Shown piece after piece: positions 1-7,700 of a DNA stretch of 8,890 bases; the first letter of the stretch is position 1, and each line of letters begins with the position of its first letter. A program made the position numbers and the translations under genes. Below the pieces are notes generated by a model. The model ran no database searches. It saw only the letters and a list, made by a program, of their open reading frames with translations, and had not been told where the DNA came from. The stretch spans positions 1-8,890 of the forward strand of contig NZ_JBPODR010000046.1 of the NCBI RefSeq assembly GCF_051201035.1, written 5' to 3'. The DNA is from Thermoanaerobacterium thermosulfurigenes. GTDB taxonomy: Bacteria; Bacillota; Thermoanaerobacteria; Thermoanaerobacterales; Thermoanaerobacteraceae.

Positions 1-190
1 AGATGTGATACCTGTAAGGGGATTAGTGCGCTCAAAAATCTGGTTTTCATTCAAAATAGGAGCCATAAATGCAAAAAAAGCACTAAAAATGGCAGTGGAG
101 ATGGCTGCGGTTTTTTACAAAAATATCAAAGTCAGATTTATTCTTACAAAATCAGGTAAAAATCAAGCAAAGTTATCATTAGTAGCTTAA
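1..190 (+). CDS. Possible C-terminal end of an unrecognised protein (partial)
   Basis: A plus-strand frame is open from the left edge and stops with TAA at 188-190. An internal ATG lies at position 5, but no ribosome binding site can be seen, so any true start is probably outside the window. The visible 62 residues are basic and rich in Lys, Ala and Val, with a possible amphipathic helix in the middle (around NAKKALKMAVEMAA) and an end reading KLSLVA. I recognise no family. Support is indirect: the codons look compatible with a low-GC host, and a terminator hairpin follows about 50 bases after the stop. A second frame (1-162) is also open and encodes a Cys-containing peptide beginning RCDTCKG; I cannot exclude that one instead. 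The stretch could also be non-coding. Confidence 0.3.
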   Translation, partial: DVIPVRGLVRSKIWFSFKIGAINAKKALKMAVEMAAVFYKNIKVRFILTKSGKNQAKLSLVA

Positions 191-239
191 AAAATGCTTC
201 TTATGACACTCAAATCTTAGTTTGATTTTAAAATTAAAA

Positions 240-288
240 ACGAGTTACAATAAGTTATATTATTCGCCAAAAACCTATTGTAACTCGT
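240..288. terminator. Bidirectional hairpin terminator downstream of amrS
   Basis: A perfect 13-bp inverted repeat, ACGAGTTACAATA (240-252) and TATTGTAACTCGT (276-288), encloses a 23-nt loop. On the plus strand it is followed by ATTTTTATTT; on the minus strand by TTTTTAATTTT. It can therefore end the minus-strand amrS operon, whose stop lies about 45 bases away, and also any plus-strand gene ending at 190. The loop is longer than in a textbook terminator. Nothing else is visible in 191-333. Confidence 0.65.
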
Positions 289-333
289 ATTTTTATTTAA
301 ATTATCTCTTAACTTCTTTTATGTAAAGTTTCT

Positions 334-1314
334 TTATATAAAACCGTAAAAACCTTTCCCACATTTACCACATTTATTATTTTCTATTCCAACAACATGT
401 ACATAACCTTTTCTTTTAATCAAGAGATGTCCGCAATTAGGACAATAAGTATTGCTGTCAAATCCAGATACATTGCCTAAATATACATAATTCAGATGCT
501 TTTTTGCAATGGCATAAATATCTTCAAGCACTTTTATCGGTGTTTCTGGATTTTTCATCTTATATCGAGGAAAATACTTAGAAAAATGTATAGGTATATC
601 TTTGTTTATACTTGATATCCATTTGCAAAGTCCTTCAATTTCAGTATAGTCGTCATTTTCCCCTGTCACCACCAATGTTGTTATCTCTACATGACAGTAT
701 AGTACAGCTTCTTCAACAACTTTCAAAACACTTTCCAGATTTCCATGACATATTCTTTTATAATATTCATTAGAAAAAGCCTTTACGTCTATATTTACTG
801 CATCAATATATTTAATAATCTCTCTTAAGGGATCGATATTTATATACCCGTTTGTCACAAGCACGTTTTTAAGACCTTCTTTATGTGAAATTTTTGCGGA
901 ATCTAACACATATTCATACCAGATCGATGGTTCATTATAAGTGTACGCAATTCCTACATTACCTTGCTGTTTCTTTGCGATTTCTACCAATTTACTTGAC
1001 GATAGGTATTCCCCTTCCAGCCTTTGTTGAGATATCTCCCAATTTTGACAAAATTGACATCTTAGGTTACAACCGTATGTTCCAACAGAAAGTATGTAGC
1101 TGCCAGGCATGAAATGATATAAAGGCTTTTTTTCTATTGGGTCCATAGCTATAGATGCAATTTTCCCATAATTTTCAGAGTATAACACTCCACCTTCATT
1201 TTTTCTAGCGCGACAAAAACCATATTTCCCATCGTTTATTATACAATTTTGCGGACACAATAAGCAGTGTACACTATCGTTATCTATCTTCTCATAATAG
1301 AGTGCTTCTTTCAT
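334..1314 (-). CDS. amrS: AmmeMemoRadiSam system radical SAM enzyme
   Basis: This 326-aa cytosolic radical SAM protein belongs to the PflA-like AmrS family that accompanies Memo and AMMECR1 proteins. The cluster motif CX3CX2C is C82, C86 and C89 (GCNLRCQFCQNW), which holds the SAM-binding [4Fe-4S] cluster. The N-terminus has a second Cys cluster typical of the family, C17, C20, C24 and C34 (CLLCPQNC ... GFCRAR). The C-terminus carries a zinc-ribbon-like set, C291/C294 and C315/C318 (CPNCG ... CGKCG). In between are YTYNEPS and VTNGY, characteristic of PflA-type enzymes, and NIDVKAF. The start ATG overlaps the stop of the upstream Memo-AMMECR1 gene (ATGA), and GTGAGG lies just before it, so the two are translationally coupled. 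The chemistry is not established; by analogy with activases it may install a glycyl radical or modify a substrate or protein, but no glycyl radical enzyme is nearby. The family call is firm; the function is unknown. Confidence 0.93.
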   Translation of the reverse strand: MKEALYYEKIDNDSVHCLLCPQNCIINDGKYGFCRARKNEGGVLYSENYGKIASIAMDPIEKKPLYHFMPGSYILSVGTYGCNLRCQFCQNWEISQQRLEGEYLSSSKLVEIAKKQQGNVGIAYTYNEPSIWYEYVLDSAKISHKEGLKNVLVTNGYINIDPLREIIKYIDAVNIDVKAFSNEYYKRICHGNLESVLKVVEEAVLYCHVEITTLVVTGENDDYTEIEGLCKWISSINKDIPIHFSKYFPRYKMKNPETPIKVLEDIYAIAKKHLNYVYLGNVSGFDSNTYCPNCGHLLIKRKGYVHVVGIENNKCGKCGKGFYGFI

Positions 1315-2717
1315 TTATGCCTCACAACCTCAAATCTTTCGATAGTATACTTTTCATCCGGTGCAATGCCAGCTTTTCTAAGTGCGATAGATATCTGCCG
1401 ATCAACTGTATCAACCCCATCAAGATCTGGCAATAAGAGCCCACTTTTATAACCGCTTCTTACGATTACGCCGTACTTTTTTGCATCCAGATAATCTTTT
1501 GATTTTACAACCTCAGGTTTTGTCAAAACATCAACTGAATACACTATGTCGTCAAGTTCATCTATCTCAACAGGATAGAACCTCGGATCTTCTGTACCAG
1601 CGCTAACTGCATTTCTTATGATTTCTTCTGCGATATTATTCTTTGAAGGATATATGGTGCCTATACACCCTCTTAATTCTCCATTTTTATGCAATGATAC
1701 AAATACTCCTGCTTTATTTTTTGTCATTTCATCTGGCAGATTATCCGGTACATTCATTATACTATTGTTTTTCAAATAATACTCAAGGCTTTCTCTTGCT
1801 AATTTCACATAAGCATCTTCTGATTTCCTTATATTATCTATTCTCTCTTTTTTTATTTTATACAGTTCATCTAATAATCCCATTCCTGTGTAACTTTCGG
1901 GGATGAATTCGGCAACACCATATCCAACGCCAAAAGGACCTTCATAAGATAAAATGTTAGACTTTACCTTGTAGCCATCCAATACACCCAACATGACGCA
2001 AACGGATCTAAACCCACATTCCGCAGCATCACTTATAAGTTCTTTATCCATATTGATTACTTCTTTCACTTTAAAATCTCTTAGCAAGTTCAACAATTTC
2101 TCATCAAAAACCTTTCCATTCGGTGTATACCCATTAGGACTGTTTGGCGTTAATTTGTGTGATAAATCACCACTTGCAATAAATACCACATTTCTATCGC
2201 TTTCCCTTATGGATTTCCCTATTTGGACTCCAAAATCATATAACTTTTCAAATGGCAAAAAACCATATGACATTCTTATGAGATTAAAAGTTTCGAAATG
2301 CTGTTTCAGAAAATATAATGGAACGATGCATCCATGGTCAAGTTTTTTTGAAAGCTTAAATCTGCTTATCATTTTGTCATCTATTTTTGCTATAGGTATT
2401 TTTTTATTTTCTGTATTTTTTACTATGTCATTGGCTAATGATAAATCAGTCTTAAACTCCATTTTCACATTATAAGCGCCAAATTGTCCCAAATCACCTT
2501 CTACCGTTTGTCTCAAATCAATCGAAACAGCATCGCTGAAGACATACGCATGTGGTGAAATTATAATTATAGTATCTGGTCTTTGATTTTTTATATTTAG
2601 AGATGCTTTTTCAAAGGAATCTATCGTCTTTTGAATTTTATGTTCTTCCCCTCGTCCCACCTCATGAACAATTATAGGCGGGTGCGGCATCAAATATGTT
2701 GACATTAATTTACCCAT
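1311..2717 (-). CDS. amrA: Memo/LigB-like dioxygenase-fold and AMMECR1 domain fusion (AmmeMemoRadiSam system)
   Basis: The 468-aa protein joins two domains. Residues about 1-285 form a class III extradiol dioxygenase/Memo-like fold with likely metal-ligand histidines: H12 in LMPHPPIIV, H56 in SPHAY, H128 in LDHGC and H187 in ASGDLSHKL, plus E233. Residues about 300-468 are an AMMECR1 domain with its signature LRGCIG (L348-G353) and the downstream AGTEDPRF. The frame is open upstream to an ATG at 2810, but the start at 2717 is chosen because GGAGG (2729-2725) sits 7 bases before it, the conserved domain begins there, and a probable -10 box lies inside the extension. It is the first gene of an operon with amrS, overlapping it by 4 bases. 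No signal peptide or membrane segment is seen. AMMECR1 and Memo are usually separate proteins (A and B); this is the fused form. Whether it cleaves an aromatic ring or has another metal-dependent role is unknown. The symbol amrA describes only the C-terminal half. Confidence 0.9.
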   Translation of the reverse strand: MGKLMSTYLMPHPPIIVHEVGRGEEHKIQKTIDSFEKASLNIKNQRPDTIIIISPHAYVFSDAVSIDLRQTVEGDLGQFGAYNVKMEFKTDLSLANDIVKNTENKKIPIAKIDDKMISRFKLSKKLDHGCIVPLYFLKQHFETFNLIRMSYGFLPFEKLYDFGVQIGKSIRESDRNVVFIASGDLSHKLTPNSPNGYTPNGKVFDEKLLNLLRDFKVKEVINMDKELISDAAECGFRSVCVMLGVLDGYKVKSNILSYEGPFGVGYGVAEFIPESYTGMGLLDELYKIKKERIDNIRKSEDAYVKLARESLEYYLKNNSIMNVPDNLPDEMTKNKAGVFVSLHKNGELRGCIGTIYPSKNNIAEEIIRNAVSAGTEDPRFYPVEIDELDDIVYSVDVLTKPEVVKSKDYLDAKKYGVIVRSGYKSGLLLPDLDGVDTVDRQISIALRKAGIAPDEKYTIERFEVVRHK

Positions 2718-2724
2718 AATCCTA

Positions 2725-2729
2725 CCTCC
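2725..2729 (-). promoter_or_regulatory. Ribosome binding site that decides the start of the Memo-AMMECR1 gene
   Basis: On the minus strand GGAGG is followed by the 7-base spacer TAGGATT and then ATG at 2717. No comparable site precedes the in-frame ATG at 2810, so the long version with 31 extra residues is rejected. Confidence 0.8.
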
Positions 2730-2759
2730 ACATTGGTTATAATTACCTTTCAAGTATAT

Positions 2760-2788
2760 ATTATACCTCAAATAATGTATTTTAAAGT
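2760..2788 (-). promoter_or_regulatory. Probable promoter of the AmmeMemoRadiSam operon
   Basis: A perfect TATAAT is present on the minus strand at 2765-2760. The -35 region 17 bases upstream is poor (ACTTTA), so the promoter may be weak or need an activator. It predicts a start near 2753 and a leader of about 36 nt, consistent with the CDS starting at 2717. Confidence 0.45.
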
Positions 2789-2821
2789 TTTTTCTTATGA
2801 AAATTATCAAATTATTTTACA

Positions 2822-2844
2822 TTAACCTTGACGTTAATGTTAAC
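2822..2844 (+). promoter_or_regulatory. Putative MerR-family operator
   Basis: The element TTAAC (2822-2826), GTTAA (2833-2837) and TTAAC (2840-2844) forms overlapping inverted repeats: GTTAA-TG-TTAAC, and TTAAC-CTTGAC-GTTAA. It covers the -35 box and enters the spacer of the merR promoter, where MerR-type regulators bind as dimers and adjust promoter geometry. Auto-regulation by the adjacent MerR protein is inferred from position and symmetry only. Confidence 0.5.
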
Positions 2845-2856
2845 TAGTAGTAAAAT
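2828..2856 (+). promoter_or_regulatory. Promoter of the merR-MFS operon
   Basis: TTGACG (2828-2833), a 17-base spacer, then TAAAAT (2851-2856) form a good housekeeping-type promoter. The predicted start is near 2863, only about 14 bases before the chosen ATG, so the Shine-Dalgarno sequence (GGAGG, 2865-2869) would lie almost at the 5' end of the mRNA. The spacer is 17 bases rather than the 19 typical of activated MerR promoters, which would fit repression better than activation by untwisting. Confidence 0.65.
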
Positions 2857-2876
2857 TATTCGTTGGAGGGTTTATG

Positions 2877-3299
2877 ATGGAAAAAAAATATTACAAAATA
2901 GAAGATGTTTCAATAAAAACAGGTTTGACAAAAAGGGCTATTAGGTATTATGAAGATTTAAATCTTATTTCACCCAAAAGGACGGATTCAGGATACAGAT
3001 TGTACACCGATGAAGACATAGAAAAAATTCAAAAGATAATATCTCTGAAAGATTCACTTGGCTTCAGCTTATCTGAAATCAAGGAAGCATTAGAACTAGA
3101 TAAAAATGTCAAAGATATATTATCTGGTGAAGTTGCAGATGCAGAAACAATCGATAACTACGCTAAATTGATTGAAAAGCAAATAGAATTGATTGAAGAA
3201 AAGAATAAAAAACTATTGATGGCAAAACAAAAATTTGAGGAGCTATTACTAAATTTGTCTAAGTTAAAGCAAAAATCAAAGGAGGCAGACACAATATGA
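2877..3299 (+). CDS. MerR-family transcriptional regulator
   Basis: The product is 140 aa (141 if the ATG three bases upstream is used). GGAGG at 2865-2869 is 7 bases from the ATG at 2877 but only 4 from the one at 2874, so 2877 is preferred. The N-terminal MerR winged helix is clear: YKIEDVSIKTGLTKRAIRYY, then the wing GYRLYTDEDIEKIQ at residues about 39-52. A dimerising helix rich in Lys, Glu and Leu fills the C-terminus (residues about 90-135). There is no Cys at all, so it is not a classical metal sensor, and no large ligand-binding domain follows as in BmrR or TipAL. It probably binds the operator-like repeats in its own promoter. The MFS exporter gene starts inside its stop codon (ATGA overlap), so it most likely controls that exporter. 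The inducer cannot be deduced from the sequence. Confidence 0.92.
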   Translation: MEKKYYKIEDVSIKTGLTKRAIRYYEDLNLISPKRTDSGYRLYTDEDIEKIQKIISLKDSLGFSLSEIKEALELDKNVKDILSGEVADAETIDNYAKLIEKQIELIEEKNKKLLMAKQKFEELLLNLSKLKQKSKEADTI

Positions 3300-4750
3300 A
3301 AAATATCAGTTACAAGTGGATAGCATTATCCTGTACCACTCTTGGAGCCCTTTTTTCAGTATTAAATGGCAGTATGCTTTTAATATCACTTCCTGATATT
3401 ATGAAAGGTTTAAATGCCAACATGGGTATAATCATGTGGATCGTAATGGGATATATGCTTTCATTGACAATATTAGTACCAGCAATCGGTAGAATAGCCG
3501 ATATGTTTGGAAGGAAAAAATTATACGTATCAGGTTTTGCCATATTTACCATTGGTTCGTTACTATGTGGTATTTCAAATAGCGGACTACAACTGCTTAT
3601 ATACAGAATAGTGCAGTCAGTTGGCGGTTCTTTAATGGTTGCTAATAGCACAGCAATCGTAGCAGACGCTTTTCCAAAAAACGAATTAGGAAAAGCTCTT
3701 GGCATAAACAGCATGGTAGTCAGCATAGCATCAGTAATAGGTCCAATATTAGGAGGCTTCTTGACGAGTTTAGGATGGAGATATATATTCTATATAAATG
3801 TGCCATTTGGAATTATAGGTACTCTATGGGCATTGATTCAGCTAAAAGAGCTTGACAAAATACCTGAAGGCCAAAAATTTGATTTAAAAGGTACACTTCT
3901 TTTTACAGTAGGATTATTGCTGTTTTTAATCGCGTTGTCTTTCGGTGGATTCGTAGGTTGGTACAACAAGTCAATCATAACTCTATTCATAATATCAATA
4001 GCATTGATTTTGGCATTTGTTTATGTTGAAAATACTACCGAACAGCCCATGCTGGATTTAAGATTGTTTAAAACGAGAATCTTGGCATTTGCTTTTGGAA
4101 GCACACTGCTTAACGGTATTGCAAGAGGCGCAGTAACATTTTTGCTCATATTCTATCTTCAAGGAATAAAAGCAATGGACCCATTAAAGGCAGGAATATT
4201 CTTAGCACCTTTTGCACTATCTATGATGATCGTATCGCCAATAAGCGGATACTTATCTGATAAATACGGTGCAAGAGCATTAAGCTCTATAGGTCTTTTT
4301 ATTTCGGCTATCGGCTTATTGGGATTTGTAAGAATTTCACCTAAAACATCACTTACAGAGCTTATCGTTTGGATGCTTATTATGGGATTTGGGTCCGGCA
4401 TGTTCTTCTCACCTAATACAAGCGAAATAATGGGATCTGTCCCATCTGACAGAAGGGGTATTGCTGCCGGCACGAGAACAATGATGAACAACGCTGGACA
4501 GGTAATAAGCATAGCATTATCAATGGCAATCGTGTCATCCAGCATAACTCCTGAAGCGATGCAAGCTCTTTTCGTCGGCACACAAGTCGGTTCAAAAGGT
4601 ATTGCCATAGCACAATTTATATCTGGGCTAAGAGAAGCGTTTTTGATATCAATGATATTTAGCTTAATAGCATCGTTTATATCATACTTAAGAGGTCCAA
4701 AACCAGACTGGAACCAAAGCTCTCACAAGATAAAAACAGAAGAAACATAA
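3296..4750 (+). CDS. MFS drug:H+ antiporter-type exporter, DHA2 (EmrB/QacA) family
   Basis: The 484-aa inner-membrane protein has about 14 hydrophobic segments, the DHA2 number. MFS motif A is seen as GRIADMFGRKKL (65-76) in the loop after helix 2. R104 in YRIVQSVGGSL matches motif B. Motif C, the antiporter signature in helix 5, is SVIGPILGGFL (146-156), followed by WRYIFYINVPFG. A second, degenerate motif A is GYLSDKYGARAL in the middle half. The conserved Asp of helix 1 (LDxT in QacA/EmrB-type proteins) is Asn here (N24 in SVLNGSMLLISLP). AAAGGAGG at 3278-3285 precedes the ATG, which overlaps the merR stop. It is likely an exporter of an organic toxic compound using the proton gradient; the substrate is unknown. 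The tail after the last helix is short and polar, and the stop codon lies inside the terminator stem. Confidence 0.92.
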   Translation: MKNISYKWIALSCTTLGALFSVLNGSMLLISLPDIMKGLNANMGIIMWIVMGYMLSLTILVPAIGRIADMFGRKKLYVSGFAIFTIGSLLCGISNSGLQLLIYRIVQSVGGSLMVANSTAIVADAFPKNELGKALGINSMVVSIASVIGPILGGFLTSLGWRYIFYINVPFGIIGTLWALIQLKELDKIPEGQKFDLKGTLLFTVGLLLFLIALSFGGFVGWYNKSIITLFIISIALILAFVYVENTTEQPMLDLRLFKTRILAFAFGSTLLNGIARGAVTFLLIFYLQGIKAMDPLKAGIFLAPFALSMMIVSPISGYLSDKYGARALSSIGLFISAIGLLGFVRISPKTSLTELIVWMLIMGFGSGMFFSPNTSEIMGSVPSDRRGIAAGTRTMMNNAGQVISIALSMAIVSSSITPEAMQALFVGTQVGSKGIAIAQFISGLREAFLISMIFSLIASFISYLRGPKPDWNQSSHKIKTEET

Positions 4751-4783
4751 AAGGTTACAGAATCGTAACCTTTTATGTTTCTT
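4740..4783. terminator. Bidirectional terminator shared by the MFS gene and purL
   Basis: A perfect 19-bp inverted repeat pairs 4740-4758 with 4765-4783 around the 6-nt loop AGAATC. The core GGTTAC/GTAACC is followed in either direction by TTTTATGTTTCT, so it works as an intrinsic terminator on both strands. The left arm contains the stop codon of the MFS gene (4748-4750); the right arm reaches two bases into the stop codon of purL (4782-4784). Confidence 0.88.
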
Positions 4784-7700
4784 ATTTAAAATATTCGACG
4801 CCAGCTTCAAATATCTTTTGATCTTTGTTGCCGTATATATTTTTAGCCACGTTCTTGCCAATTCTCTCAGAATGTCCCATCTTACCAAGTATCCTGCCAT
4901 CAGGGCTTGTGATGCCTTCTATGGCCCAATAAGAACCATTAGGATTGTAAGGCATCTCCATTGTTGGATTTCCATCCACATCTACATATTGTGTGGCAAT
5001 TTGCCCATTCTTTTTTAACATATCTAAAACATCATCATTTGCAATAAATCTTCCTTCTCCATGTGATACAGGTATTACATGAATGTCGCCACATTTGACA
5101 TTGTTAAACCATGGTGAAAGATTCGACGTTATCTTTGTTCTTACATAGCATGATACATGTCTACCGATCGTATTAAATGTCAACGTCGGATCACTCGTAT
5201 CAATGTCGCGAATCTCTCCATAAGGAAGTAATCCAAGTTTTATAAGTGCTTGGAATCCGTTGCATATACCCAGCATCAAGCCATCACGATACTTTAAAAA
5301 TTCCATAACTACATCTTTGACTTTTGGATTTCTAAATACTGTTGCAATGAATTTTCCAGAACCATCCGGTTCATCTCCAGCGCTGAATCCACCTGGCAAC
5401 ATGATTATCTGAGAATTCTCTATAAGTTTAACAAGCTCATCGATAGACTCATTTATATCAGCTCCTGTTAAATTCTTAAAAACATGCATTTCAACCAAAG
5501 CACCGGCCTTTTCAAAAGCTTTTTTGCTATCATATTCGCAATTGGTACCAGGAAAAACTGGTATTAAAACTCTTGGTTTTGCTACTTTAAGGCTTGCCCT
5601 AAAGGAATTATTTTTGTTGTACATAATATTCGGTATTTGTCTAATGTTTTCTTCCACAGCTGTAGGAAAAATTGTTTCAAGTGGTTTCTCCCAGTGTTTT
5701 TTCGCTTCATCAAGATGGATTTTAACATCTTCTAAAATTATATACGGCTCATCAATCGTCCTGCCTAAAATTTTATAATCAATTCCTTTTAAATATTTAT
5801 CATCATCAAAATCACCATCTACTTCTATTATTAAAGAGCCGTATTCAGAAACGAAAAAGTCCACATCACTTATATTCGCCTCCAATTGGAAACCTACCAT
5901 ATTCCCAAAAGCCATCTCAGTGATGCATTCAGCAATTCCGCCGTATTTTACCGAAGATGCTGCTAATATTAAATTTTCATTTAATAGTTCATTGACCTTA
6001 TCAAAATTCCTTTTTAGTTTTTCGAAATTTGGTAAATCTTGTTGATTTCTTTCCGCCTTAATAATTATTACTTTATCACCGCTTTTCTTAAATTCTGAAG
6101 ATATCACTTTATTTGCGTCAGCAGTTGCAACAGCAAATGCTACCAATGTAGGAGGCACATCCATATCCATAAAAGTACCGGACATACTGTCTTTACCACC
6201 AATTGCGGGAATACCTAAAACTTTCTGTGCGTATAAAGCACCTAACAATGAACTAAATGGTTTTCCCCATCTTTTAGGGTCTTTGCCTAATTTCTCAAAA
6301 TACTCTTGAAGTGATAGCCTAATCTTTGTATAGTCACCACCCATTGCCACAATTTTAGATACCGCCTCAATAATTGCATAAACAGCACCATGGAAAGGAC
6401 TCCATTTCGACAGTTTAGGATTGTATCCAAATGCCATCAATGTTGCCGTATCCGTATCTCCTTCTAAAACAGGTATTTTGGAGGCCATACCTTCAGATGG
6501 CGTCATCTGATATAAACCGCCAAATGGCATCAAAACAGTTGAAGCACCAATTGTGGAATCAAACATCTCAGTCAATCCTTTTTGACTACACACATTTAGA
6601 TCCTCAAGATTCCTAAGCCACAATTCCTTTATATTGTTCATTGATTGGGCAGATTTTAACCGTTCAAAATAGCTTTCAGAACTAATACTGTCTACGATGA
6701 CATCTGTAAATTGAGAAATTCCATTTGTATTTAAAAATTCTCTGCTTATATCCACAATGACCTTTCCATGCCAAACCATTTTTATTCTCATATCGTCTGT
6801 GACTTCTGCGACTTTAGTAGCTTCTAAATTTTCTTCTTTTGCAAGCTCTATAAACTTTTCAGCGTCTTCTGGTGCTACTAATACAGCCATTCTTTCTTGT
6901 GATTCAGATATAGCAAGTTCTGTCCCATCTAAACCTTCGTATTTCTTCGGTATTGCATCGAGGTTAATTAAAAGCCCATCACTTAATTCTCCAATTGCAA
7001 CAGACACACCACCTGCTCCAAAATCATTGCACTTTTTTATCATTTTTAAAACATCAGGATTTCTAAAAAATCTTTGAATTTTTCTTTCTGTTATAGGATT
7101 GCCTTTTTGTACTTCTGCACCACTTGTATAAATGGATTCTTGCGTGTGTTCTTTTGAAGAACCTGTGGCACCGCCACAACCGTCTCTTCCTGTCCTACCA
7201 CCCAACAAAATCACTACATCGCCTGCCGTTGGCTTTCCCCTAAAAACATTTTTCTTAGGAACTGCACCTATTACCGCACCTATCTCCATTCGTTTAGCTA
7301 CATATCCTTCGTCGTAAATCTCTGAAACTTGTCCTGTAGAAAGTCCTATCTGATTCCCATATGAACTGTAGCCGTGGGCTGCTTCCTTAGTAATCTTTCT
7401 TTGCGGCAATTTGCCTTTTATAGTCATCTCAACTGGCGTTCTTGGATCTCCGGAACCTGTAACGCGCATCGCCTGATACACATAGGCCCGGCCTGATAAA
7501 GGATCTCTAATCGCTCCTCCAAGGCAAGTAGCTGCACCTCCATAAGGCTCTATTTCTGTAGGATGATTGTGTGTTTCATTTTTAAACATTACAAGCCATT
7601 TCTCGCTTTTACCATTTATGTCTGCATCGACTACGATACTACATGCATTGTTTTCATCAGATTCATCAAGATCGTCAAGCAGTCCCCTTTTTCTCAATTC

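Noticed and set aside
1993..2475. 160-codon plus-strand open frame opposite the Memo-AMMECR1 gene
   Set aside because: It is antisense to a clear conserved gene, has no ribosome binding site and a low-complexity, Ser/Leu/Phe-rich product.
2718..2810. N-terminal extension of 31 residues on the Memo-AMMECR1 protein
   Set aside because: It has no ribosome binding site, contains the probable -10 box and precedes the conserved domain; GGAGG points to the ATG at 2717.
3310..3726. 138-codon minus-strand open frame opposite the MFS gene
   Set aside because: It is a shadow of the hydrophobic MFS codons, with no start signal or recognisable domain. The same holds for the frame at 4159-4608.
4688..4900. 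70-codon minus-strand frame across the MFS/purL junction
   Set aside because: It runs through the terminator stem and overlaps both real genes in another frame.
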